From an uncultured Sphingobacteriaceae bacterium (GTDB taxonomy: Bacteria > Bacteroidota > Bacteroidia > Sphingobacteriales > Sphingobacteriaceae), in the NCBI GenBank assembly GCA_937875035.1, contig CALNCF010000114.1:1-9819 (forward strand): a DNA stretch of 9,819 nt, in the 5' to 3' direction. Numbering within the stretch: the first letter of the stretch is position 1; each line of letters begins with the position of its first letter. The position numbers and the translations under genes were made by a program. A model generated the notes under the pieces. It searched no databases and had not been told where the DNA came from. It was given only the letters and a program-made list of their open reading frames with translations. Below, in pieces: positions 1 through 5,858 of this stretch.

Positions 1-618
1 CAGGAACAGGGTCGGCGGATGGACCACCATCCAGTAATTCTGTAAGAGCGGATTCAGACCGTTACCATCGTGGATCAGGGCCAGGTAATCAGGACGCTGG
101 AAGATCGGCCCCTCTAATGCTTCACGCAGCAGGATGAAGGGTGAGCTTCCGATCGATTGCCCGAACACATCCACACCCAGCAGCATGGATAATATAAATT
201 CCTGGGAAAGACATACCCCCGCCATCACAGAGCTTTCCCATTTTTTAGCGGTAAAGATCAGTACGATGCCCAGCACCATTTGCCAGAAGGCCCATAAAAG
301 GAAGCTGCCTTCCTGGCCTTCCCAGAAACAGGAGATCACATATTTAGTAGGCAGCTCTCTCGAGGAGTGTGCCCATGCATAATGATATTCGAATAAATGG
401 TTACCGATGATGTACGCGAGGCTCACTACGATACCGACCACGGAGATGGCCTGGATCCAGAAGGCTCCGCGGGCCAGTTTCTTCCAGGATTCATCCTTTT
501 TATTGACTGCGAAGAAATACGCAATGGTTGCAAACAGTGAAGCGGCAAAGGCCAGTACTACAAAGAAATTTCCTACTCGTCCGGGAAGCAGATGCTCGCC
601 CACATATTGAATATCCAT
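1..618 (-). CDS. ccmF: Cytochrome c maturation protein CcmF (CcsA-like), N-terminal part, cut by window edge
   Basis: CcmF is the inner-membrane heme lyase subunit of cytochrome c maturation system I; it takes heme from CcmE and joins it to CxxCH motifs of apocytochromes in the periplasm. The frame is open from an ATG at 618 to base 1, giving 206 residues of a protein normally over 600 long. Visible are hydrophobic segments at about 17-38, 53-72, 107-123 and 133-150. The CcmF-type motif FWEGQEGSFLLW lies at 98-109, and the window ends in NYWMVVHPPTLFL, whose H200 matches the conserved HPP histidine thought to ligate heme just before the WWD domain. The WWD motif itself would lie beyond the edge. 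It starts 61 bp after ccmE on the same strand and probably shares its transcript. No Shine-Dalgarno sequence is seen before the ATG; the upstream DNA is AT-rich, as usual in Bacteroidota. The family call is firm; only the C-terminus is missing. Confidence 0.9.
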   Translation of the reverse strand, partial: MDIQYVGEHLLPGRVGNFFVVLAFAASLFATIAYFFAVNKKDESWKKLARGAFWIQAISVVGIVVSLAYIIGNHLFEYHYAWAHSSRELPTKYVISCFWEGQEGSFLLWAFWQMVLGIVLIFTAKKWESSVMAGVCLSQEFILSMLLGVDVFGQSIGSSPFILLREALEGPIFQRPDYLALIHDGNGLNPLLQNYWMVVHPPTLFL

Positions 619-679
619 TAATAACGATTAAAATGTAAAGATGATAGCATTGAGAGAATGAATGAGACCTGGGAAATGC

Positions 680-1084
680 TTAGGATTCCTGCGCGCTGAA
701 CTCCTTGGTTTCCACCTCGTCGTTCGTGTATTTAGAAGGGCATTTCATCAGGATCTTAGAGGCATGAAACTCCGAGCCTTCCATTTTACCGGTCAGCACG
801 ATCTGTTCGGAGCGCTCGAAATCCTGGGGCTTGGTACCCGGGAAGACCACCTTACACTCCACACCTTTTTCATCACGCACATAAAAAGAAAAATAATTCG
901 CGTCCTTTACAGGGTCGTACACCATTTCCTTTTCCATGACCAGCTTTCCTACAACGTGAATTTCGCTGCTGCTCTCTTTCGCTTCCGCGAAGGATGCATA
1001 GGTGCTGGAGTCAGCAAATGTGGTAACGATCGCACCGATAGCCAGGGCGATCACAATGATTCCGATGATATGGCTTTTTTTCAT
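680..1084 (-). CDS. ccmE: Periplasmic heme chaperone CcmE, Cys (CxxxY) variant
   Basis: CcmE receives heme from the CcmABCD complex, binds it covalently and hands it to CcmF. The protein is 134 residues long: an N-terminal membrane anchor (about 5-23), then a small OB-fold domain (about 40-118) with strands such as EIHVVGKLV, FSFYVRDEKG, CKVVFPGTKP and QIVLTGKM, and a short charged tail. In the classical proteobacterial protein the heme-binding residue is His in a motif of the form LAKHDENY. Here the aligned segment is ILMKCPSKY, with Cys115 in the His position and Tyr119 four residues on. This CxxxY form is known from Desulfovibrio and archaeal CcmE (system I*), so it is a variant and not a broken gene. 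It heads a ccmE-ccmF pair 61 bp apart and has its own candidate promoter (1109-1140). Family assignment is secure from length, anchor and motif. Confidence 0.93.
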   Translation of the reverse strand: MKKSHIIGIIVIALAIGAIVTTFADSSTYASFAEAKESSSEIHVVGKLVMEKEMVYDPVKDANYFSFYVRDEKGVECKVVFPGTKPQDFERSEQIVLTGKMEGSEFHASKILMKCPSKYTNDEVETKEFSAQES

Positions 1085-1108
1085 TTTTTAAAACGCATTA
1101 AAAGAGTC

Positions 1109-1140
1109 CAAAACTACGTAATTCCGGGGCTAAAAACGAA
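1109..1140 (-). promoter_or_regulatory. Candidate Bacteroidota sigma factor promoter for ccmE-ccmF
   Basis: On the minus strand TAGTTTTG (1116-1109) is a full match to the Bacteroidota -7 consensus TAnnTTTG. It is preceded after 20 bp by TTCG (1140-1137), one mismatch from the -33 TTTG. Transcription would start near 1103, about 18 nt before the ccmE ATG. The consensus is established for the phylum; its use here is inferred. Confidence 0.5.
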
Positions 1141-1187
1141 TTCCCGGAGCAGTTTAGAACCTTTATAATGAAGTGATAAACAAAAGA

Positions 1188-1257
1188 TTGAGCCGTTCTT
1201 ATATTTCCTATGGTAACAATCCGATTACACAGTGTTTCCGACTGAGAAACGGCTCAA
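1188..1257. repeat. Spaced 10-bp perfect inverted repeat (TTGAGCCGTT / AACGGCTCAA)
   Basis: TTGAGCCGTT at 1188-1197 is the exact reverse complement of AACGGCTCAA at 1248-1257, with 50 bp between. A nested short stem, GTTTC (1234-1238) with GAAAC (1246-1250) and a 7-nt loop, shares bases with the outer 3' arm, so the two pairings exclude each other. On the minus strand the outer stem is followed by TCTTTTGTTT, a weak U-rich tail. It lies in non-coding DNA between ABC exporter and ccmE. It may be an RNA structure, an operator or chance. Confidence 0.45.
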
Positions 1258-1347
1258 ATGCCATTAAAAAATACCAGGCAAAAAAAGAATTATTTTCAGG
1301 GGAGTTGGGGGATGTATGAAGATCTCCCTATGCAGGATCTCATTCAT

Positions 1348-1382
1348 AAAAAAAGCCCCGTCGGTTGGAAGGGGCTTTTTAT
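1348..1382 (-). terminator. Intrinsic terminator of the ABC exporter gene
   Basis: AAAAAGCCCC (1350-1359) pairs perfectly with GGGGCTTTTT (1371-1380) around an 11-nt loop, with A and T tracts on both sides. It begins within a few bases of the stop codon of the minus-strand ABC exporter and has a U-run in that direction, so it should stop that transcript before ccmE. The A/T symmetry means it could also act on plus-strand transcripts. Confidence 0.88.
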
Positions 1383-1384
1383 TT

Positions 1385-3154
1385 TTATACCATCTCCGTT
1401 TCTTTTTTCCGCAGCTCTCGTTCTCCGATCTGCTGACGCCACATGGCATAATACAAGCCCTTGTGATCGATCAGGTCGTGATGCCTTCCTTCTTCAATGA
1501 TCTTTCCGCGTTCCAGCACATAAATGCGGTCGGCATGCATAATAGTAGACAGGCGATGTGCGATCATAATGGTAATGTGATGATCGCCGGTAGAAACATC
1601 CTTGATCGTTTCATTAATATCTTCTTCGGTGAGCGAATCCAGCGCAGAGGTCGCTTCGTCGAACACCATTAGGTGCGGACGGCGCAGCAGGGCACGCGCG
1701 ATCGACAGTCGCTGCTTTTCTCCGCCGGAAACCTTTACCCCTCCCTCACCGATCACGGTATCCAGACCCTTGTCAGCACGCGCCAGTAAATTCTCGCAAG
1801 CTGCTTTGTGCAATACGCTCATACATTCTTCGTCGGTCGCGGCCGGGTTCACAAAGAGCAGGTTCTCGCGGATGGTACCCGCAAAGAGCTGCGTATCCTG
1901 GGTTACAAAGCCGATCCGTTCGCGGAACATGTCCAGGTCGATCTGATCTTCCTGAACCCCATTATATAAAATATGTCCCTGGCCCGGGCGATATAATCCA
2001 ACCAGGAGTTTTACCAGCGTGGTCTTGCCCGAGCCCGATGGCCCTACAAAGGCTACGGTCTCCCCGGCCTTTACCTGGAAGGAAATATCGTTGATCGCCC
2101 GGGTCACTGCCGACTGGTGCTGGAAGCTCACATGATCAAAAGCCAGTGTTTCCACACGCTGCACTACAACCGGGCTTACCGGCTTCGGCTCTTTCGGCGT
2201 ATTCATGATCTTGTCGAAATTCGCCAGGGATACTTCCGCTTCGCGGTAAATGTTGATCACATTTCCGAGTTCCTGCAAAGGCCCGAAAATAAAGAAGGAG
2301 TAGAACATCAGGGAGAACATCTCACCCACGGTGATCTGGCGCTGGAAGATAAGGTACAACATTAAAAAGGTGATGCAGGTACGCAGGAAATTTACCGATG
2401 TTCCCTGGATGAAGCTTAAGCTCCGGATGTATTTTACTTTCTTCAGCTCCAGCCCTAAGATCTTGCCGGTGGTTCCGTTCAGGCGTTTGATCTCCTGCTG
2501 AACCAATCCCAGTGATTTCACAAGCTCTATGTTCCGTAATGATTCGGTGGTCGAGCCGGCCAAGGCAGTGGTCTCACCCACGATCACTTTCTGGATCTTC
2601 TTGATGCGCTTGCTCAGCACCGAGCTCAGGATCCCGAGCAGGGGTACAACTGCCAGGAATACAGGCGCGATGATCCAGTGAATGGACGCGGCATAAAACA
2701 TAACGAAGATGATGCCGATAAGCGAGGTGAAAAGAATGTTCACAAAAGCAGCGATCAGCTTTTCCACATCGGTCCGTACTTTCTGAAGGATGCCGAGCGT
2801 TTCACCGCTGCGCTGATCTTCGAACTGTGAATAGGATAAGGCCAGCGAATGTTCCAGCCCGTCGGAGTATAATTGCGCACCGAGGCGCTGGGTAATTACG
2901 TTAACAAAATAGTCCTGGAAATTTTTCGCTACGCGGGATACGAAAGCCACACCGACCGTCGCGCCGCATAACCACAATACGCCGGTAATGTATTCATCAC
3001 GTGTCAGCTGGTCGAACTTACTCGCGTAGTCGTCGATGATGTGACGAAAGATGAGCGGGTCGAGCAGGGAAAACCCCTGGTTTATGGCTGCCAGGAACAG
3101 CGCAAGCACCATCAGTTTCCAATATTGTTTTAAATAATGGTATAAAGTTTTCAT
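1385..3154 (-). CDS. ABC exporter half-transporter (fused membrane and ATPase domains)
   Basis: This 589-residue protein is a type IV ABC exporter with the membrane and nucleotide-binding domains in one chain, expected to act as a homodimer in the inner membrane. Residues about 1-310 form the six-helix membrane domain (segments near 13-32, 56-76, 133-155, 159-178, 250-270 and 277-295). Residues about 335-575 form the ATPase. All its motifs are intact: Walker A GPSGSGKTT (371-379), Q-loop Gln419, signature VSGGEKQR (475-482), Walker B HLMVFDEA with catalytic Glu500, D-loop SALD and switch His533. The substrate cannot be read from sequence; lipid, peptide or drug export are all seen in this family. 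It is not CcmA, which has no membrane domain. It is divergent from the histidine kinase gene across 112 bp, is followed at once by a strong terminator, and therefore is probably a single-gene unit independent of ccmE. Confidence 0.93.
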   Translation of the reverse strand: MKTLYHYLKQYWKLMVLALFLAAINQGFSLLDPLIFRHIIDDYASKFDQLTRDEYITGVLWLCGATVGVAFVSRVAKNFQDYFVNVITQRLGAQLYSDGLEHSLALSYSQFEDQRSGETLGILQKVRTDVEKLIAAFVNILFTSLIGIIFVMFYAASIHWIIAPVFLAVVPLLGILSSVLSKRIKKIQKVIVGETTALAGSTTESLRNIELVKSLGLVQQEIKRLNGTTGKILGLELKKVKYIRSLSFIQGTSVNFLRTCITFLMLYLIFQRQITVGEMFSLMFYSFFIFGPLQELGNVINIYREAEVSLANFDKIMNTPKEPKPVSPVVVQRVETLAFDHVSFQHQSAVTRAINDISFQVKAGETVAFVGPSGSGKTTLVKLLVGLYRPGQGHILYNGVQEDQIDLDMFRERIGFVTQDTQLFAGTIRENLLFVNPAATDEECMSVLHKAACENLLARADKGLDTVIGEGGVKVSGGEKQRLSIARALLRRPHLMVFDEATSALDSLTEEDINETIKDVSTGDHHITIMIAHRLSTIMHADRIYVLERGKIIEEGRHHDLIDHKGLYYAMWRQQIGERELRKKETEMV

Positions 3155-3174
3155 ATTTATCGCTTGAACGGGAT

Positions 3175-3207
3175 TAAAGGTACGGAAGAAATAACACCAC
3201 TGGCAAA
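3175..3207 (-). promoter_or_regulatory. Candidate promoter for the ABC exporter
   Basis: Minus-strand TTTG (3207-3204) is followed after 21 bp by TACCTTTA (3182-3175), matching seven of the eight positions of TAnnTTTG. The start would fall near 3168, about 15 nt before the ATG at 3154. I found no equally good match for the divergent kinase gene in the same 112-bp gap. Confidence 0.42.
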
Positions 3208-3266
3208 TAATTGTTTTTCGCTCCGCATCCCCAAAACACCGTGCTCCGGCACATCAATCAGCTCTC

Positions 3267-4574
3267 ATGTCGCAGTATAAATTTTTCAGTACCGGGGTCA
3301 CCCACGATATGCCTCCTGCCATGAAAAGACGGGTGCGTATCCTTAACATCCTCGTTACGATTTGTGTGGCGCATATTTTAGTGGCGGTCCTGATCGACCT
3401 GATAAGCCAGAGCACACAGTATTTCTCGATCCGGGTCGTGCATTCCTGCATCATCGTCCTGGTCGCATTCCTCATTCATAAACGTTATTACCGTACGGCT
3501 ACCTATGTATTCCTGGTATCGCTGCTGGGCTCTATCATATATGCCAGCGTGTCGATACCTCACCAGAACATGTTCATCCTGACGATCTTCGTGGCCATCG
3601 CGATCTCGTTCTACCTCGTAGAGAACCTGGCATGGAACCTGTTCTATATCGCGGCCTGCTACCTCTCCTTCCTGTACCTACGGTATTACCAGATCGAGCA
3701 CCAGTTCCCGGTGTTCAACAAGCTGTATATTTTCGGGCTCTTCGTTGTATTCTTTACGTATGCGCTGACCTATTATGTGATCCTCAAGGAGAACAATTTT
3801 TACCAGCGCCTCGTGAATAAGCAAAACCTGCAATTGAAGGAAAAGAACCGTAAGCTGAACGAGCAGAATGAGCAGCTGAAAGAGTTGAACACCTTAAAGG
3901 ATAAATTTTTCCGGCTCATCGCGCATGATCTTAAAAATCCTTTTCACGGGCTGCTTGGTCTTTCAGATATCCTCATGAATCATTATGAATTACTGAGCGA
4001 AGAAGAACGTAAGGACATTGTACGAAAAATAGAGCTGAGCTCTCAGAACGGGTATGAGCTGCTGGAAAATCTCCTGCAATGGACCATCAGCCAGACCGAC
4101 GGACTAACCGTCAAACCGGAGACCTGCTCAGCGTATTTGCTTACAGAAGAAAACATCCGCCTGCTGAAAGAAACGGCATCGGCCAAGCAGATCCGCGTCA
4201 TCAACCAGGTAGATCCGCAGATGATGATCTATGCCGACAAGAATATGCTGAGTACCGTATTACGCAACCTGCTCAGCAACGCGATCAAGTTTACCAGGGA
4301 AGAGGGCAGCATTGTTTTCAGCTCGGCGCGCCAAGGCAACCAGGCGGAGATCAGCGTGCAGGATAATGGGATCGGGATGAACGTGGAAACCGTGCAACGT
4401 ATCCTCGAGAACAAAACGCTCCTGCCATCCGAAGGCACAGCGAATGAAAAGGGTACCGGTCTGGGACTGATTCTCTGCCGTGAATTTATTGCCAGGAACC
4501 AGGGTAGCATCACCATCGATTCGGAGCAGGGCACGGGAACCCGTTTCAGCATCAGGCTCCCGGCATCCGCCTGA
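3267..4574 (+). CDS. Membrane-bound sensor histidine kinase (orphan)
   Basis: This 435-residue protein should autophosphorylate on His and pass phosphate to an aspartate of a response regulator. The N-terminal half is hydrophobic, with about six membrane segments (near 23-46, 56-71, 78-96, 101-118, 121-139 and 151-172) and no sizeable periplasmic sensor domain, so the signal is probably sensed in or near the membrane. A polar, Lys/Asn/Gln/Glu-rich coiled coil follows (about 176-212). The HisKA domain has the H-box FFRLIAHDLKNP with His220. The HATPase domain shows the N-box NLLSNAIKF (334-342), the G1 box VQDNGIGM with Asp366, and the G2 box GTGLGL (396-401). All catalytic boxes are intact. 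No receiver-domain gene is beside it; the nearest regulator (5218-5658) lacks a receiver. Its stop codon is only 3 bp from the stop of the convergent DUF4199 gene. Function is certain as a kinase; signal and partner are unknown. Confidence 0.9.
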   Translation: MSQYKFFSTGVTHDMPPAMKRRVRILNILVTICVAHILVAVLIDLISQSTQYFSIRVVHSCIIVLVAFLIHKRYYRTATYVFLVSLLGSIIYASVSIPHQNMFILTIFVAIAISFYLVENLAWNLFYIAACYLSFLYLRYYQIEHQFPVFNKLYIFGLFVVFFTYALTYYVILKENNFYQRLVNKQNLQLKEKNRKLNEQNEQLKELNTLKDKFFRLIAHDLKNPFHGLLGLSDILMNHYELLSEEERKDIVRKIELSSQNGYELLENLLQWTISQTDGLTVKPETCSAYLLTEENIRLLKETASAKQIRVINQVDPQMMIYADKNMLSTVLRNLLSNAIKFTREEGSIVFSSARQGNQAEISVQDNGIGMNVETVQRILENKTLLPSEGTANEKGTGLGLILCREFIARNQGSITIDSEQGTGTRFSIRLPASA

Positions 4575-4577
4575 ATC

Positions 4578-5099
4578 TTATTTCCTTTTTAATACCAGGG
4601 CCGAGAAAAGGCTCACCACAACTCCTACCGGGAAGATCTCGACGAAGGTCATGCCCGCCACATAAAGCGGGTTCTTATAGCATTCTTCATACTCTTTCAT
4701 CTGCGCGATCACCTGTTCGAGCGCTGCACCCGACACGCCTGCGGCCCGTTGTTTCTCGATGTAATAGGCTGCATACTGCTGCATGAAATCCGGGTAGCAG
4801 TAATGGTTCACGAACATCCAGGTAATTACATAGCAGGCTGAGCAGATCAGGGAGATGAGGATACCGACCAGGAAGGCTTTTCCAAAGGATAGCTTTTGTC
4901 CGGGCTGCTGCCCGCGATAAGACCGGATACCGACAAATACCAGCGAGAACGCCAGGATCATGGAGCCAAAGCCCAGGTACATGCTCTGGTCGAAGCCGAT
5001 GTTCTCGTAGCCGATAACCGTGAAGACAAGCATCAGGAGAGAAACGATCGCGCCGGACATCAATCCGAATTTGAGTACTGTTCTTTTCATATACATCAT
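4578..5099 (-). CDS. DUF4199-family four-helix membrane protein
   Basis: A 173-residue integral membrane protein with four predicted helices (about 10-30, 39-58, 74-96 and 147-170). Between helices three and four is a soluble loop rich in Tyr, Gln and Glu (about 100-145, including DFMQQYAAYYIEKQR and EYEECYKNPLY). This layout and loop fit the DUF4199 family, which is common in Bacteroidota and has no known function. Three in-frame ATGs lie at the start (residues 1, 2 and 4); MKRTVLKFG, starting at 5090, is as plausible as the longest form at 5099. It lies 118 bp downstream of the membrane LuxR-type gene on the same strand, so the two may be co-transcribed. It is convergent with the kinase gene with only 3 bp between stops, leaving no room for a terminator outside coding DNA. 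The family call is from recall of its features. Confidence 0.8.
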   Translation of the reverse strand: MMYMKRTVLKFGLMSGAIVSLLMLVFTVIGYENIGFDQSMYLGFGSMILAFSLVFVGIRSYRGQQPGQKLSFGKAFLVGILISLICSACYVITWMFVNHYCYPDFMQQYAAYYIEKQRAAGVSGAALEQVIAQMKEYEECYKNPLYVAGMTFVEIFPVGVVVSLFSALVLKRK

Positions 5100-5166
5100 T
5101 TTTAAATGGTGAGGTGAAGGAATTGGTTTTACCGTTCAAAGAAATGAAATTCTATTCCCGCAGCGC

Positions 5167-5182
5167 TCATACTTTCGTATGA
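5167..5182. repeat. Small palindrome TCATAC-TTTC-GTATGA
   Basis: A 6-bp perfect stem with a 4-nt spacer lies in the 118-bp gap between the LuxR-type gene and the DUF4199 gene. The half-site TCATAC suits either a dimeric regulator's operator or a short RNA hairpin. There is no adjacent U-tract, so it is not an intrinsic terminator. Nothing in the sequence proves a role. Confidence 0.35.
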
Positions 5183-5217
5183 ATTTGCAAAAAGCCTCCC
5201 CTATTCTATACATAAGC

Positions 5218-5658
5218 CTATGGAATGAGGCGCAGCTCCTTCGCGCGGCTCACCGCCTGCGTACGCCGGCTGACCTGTAATTTCAGGAACAGGTTAGCGC
5301 CATGTGTCTTAATGGTATGAAGCGATACGAATAAACGGTCGGCGATCTCCTGGTTGCTCAGGCCTTCAGCCATAAGCTCCAGCACTTCGCACTCGCGCCG
5401 GCTGAGGCCAAGCTCCGATAAGGCCTGTTCATTTTTCTGAAAAGGCATACCCGCGTACACCACTTTTTCTACCGTAATGGTTTCCTTGCGGGTAAGCTTG
5501 CGCCCCATCCACAGGCCAAGCACTGTAAAGAGGAGTGCCAGCAGCCCCATGTATATGTCGGAAGCATGTGCTCTCACCAGGAACTCATATTCGATCCATT
5601 TCAGAAAGGTGAGCAACGCGCCGAGGCTTACTCCATATATAATGATATTCCTGTTCAT
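5218..5658 (-). CDS. Membrane-anchored LuxR-type transcriptional regulator without receiver domain
   Basis: A 146-residue protein with two N-terminal membrane helices (about 5-27 and 35-52), a short linker (53-80), and a C-terminal LuxR/GerE helix-turn-helix (about 82-146). The DNA-binding domain is complete: LSRRECEVLELMAEGLSNQE (85-104), then EIADRLFVS and the recognition helix region LHTIKTHGANLFLKL (113-127), ending with the usual VSRRTQAVSRAKELRLI. There is no phospho-acceptor receiver domain and no autoinducer domain, so it is not a classical response regulator or quorum sensor. The DNA-binding domain should face the cytoplasm while held at the membrane, implying control by a membrane event, a partner protein or proteolysis. 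The gene lies upstream of the DUF4199 gene on the same strand, and small two-helix LuxR proteins beside DUF4199 genes fit a recurring Bacteroidota arrangement (from memory). Domain call is firm; regulation is inferred. Confidence 0.87.
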   Translation of the reverse strand: MNRNIIIYGVSLGALLTFLKWIEYEFLVRAHASDIYMGLLALLFTVLGLWMGRKLTRKETITVEKVVYAGMPFQKNEQALSELGLSRRECEVLELMAEGLSNQEIADRLFVSLHTIKTHGANLFLKLQVSRRTQAVSRAKELRLIP

Positions 5659-5681
5659 CGGGGTTTCGTATCTGGAACGGT

Positions 5682-5689
5682 TAAAGATA
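5682..5689 (-). promoter_or_regulatory. Candidate -7 element for the LuxR-type gene
   Basis: Minus-strand TATCTTTA (5689-5682) matches seven of eight positions of TAnnTTTG and would start transcription about 17 nt before the ATG at 5658. No good -33 TTTG is seen at the right distance, so support is weak. Confidence 0.3.
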
Positions 5690-5761
5690 TTTATTTTACC
5701 GGTTTATCCGACAGGATATGCCGCCAAATCATACGGAAACCTCTTGATAAAAAAGTGGACC

Positions 5762-5769
5762 TAAATTTG
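5762..5769 (+). promoter_or_regulatory. Candidate -7 element for the CxxCH/T9SS protein gene
   Basis: TAAATTTG is an exact match to the Bacteroidota -7 consensus TAnnTTTG. The best upstream TTG (5744-5746) is closer than usual, so the -33 half is weak. Transcription from here would leave a leader of roughly 80 nt before the ATG at 5859, containing the hairpin at 5809-5837. Confidence 0.42.
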
Positions 5770-5808
5770 CTAAGCCAGACCTGATCTAAACTAAATAATA
5801 TTGAACCT

Positions 5809-5837
5809 GCCGGCAGAACAGGATATATGCTGCCGGC
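5809..5837 (+). repeat. Leader hairpin upstream of the CxxCH/T9SS protein gene
   Basis: GCCGGCAG (5809-5816) pairs perfectly with CTGCCGGC (5830-5837) around a 13-nt AT-rich loop. The left arm also lies inside the 10-bp palindrome CTGCCGGCAG (5807-5816). No U-tract follows, so it is not a terminator. It may stabilise the messenger or bind a factor; it sits about 21 nt before the start codon. Confidence 0.45.
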
Positions 5838-5858
5838 CTTATCCAAAAACTTAAACTT

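Larger units (their letters stand above)
1085..1384. other. 300-bp gene-free region between the ABC exporter and ccmE
   Basis: I find no convincing coding region here. Short open frames on either strand have no family signature and overlap the terminator or the neighbouring gene. The region holds the ccmE promoter candidate (1109-1140), a spaced 10-bp inverted repeat (1188-1197 with 1248-1257) and the terminator of the ABC exporter (1348-1382). The stretch from about 1141 to 1340 is longer than needed for a promoter, so a small RNA or a leader region is possible but unproven. Confidence 0.6.

Noticed and set aside
662..1168. 168-codon open frame on the plus strand
   Set aside because: It lies antisense to ccmE, whose family motifs are clear on the other strand; the translation shows no domain or recognisable pattern.
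1188..1257. Inverted repeat read as ends of a miniature transposable element
   Set aside because: The 70-bp span is very short, no target-site duplication flanks it and no second copy is in the window.
1297..1314. G-rich run suggesting a G-quadruplex
   Set aside because: Only two runs of four or more G's are present; four are needed for an intramolecular structure.
1258..1672. Open frames on the plus strand running through the terminator at 1348-1382
   Set aside because: They cross a strong intrinsic terminator and continue antisense into the ABC exporter; no family resemblance.
3241..3252. GTGC-TCCG-GCAC mini-hairpin upstream of the kinase
   Set aside because: A 4-bp stem is expected often by chance and no other feature supports it.
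4687..5139. 150-codon open frame on the minus strand
   Set aside because: It overlaps the DUF4199 gene in another frame; its Arg/Pro/Leu-rich composition is typical of an out-of-frame shadow.
5200..5225. Possible terminator after the LuxR-type gene (AGGCTT and T-run near 5190-5225)
   Set aside because: The repeated AGGCTT copies are in the same orientation, so they cannot form a stem.
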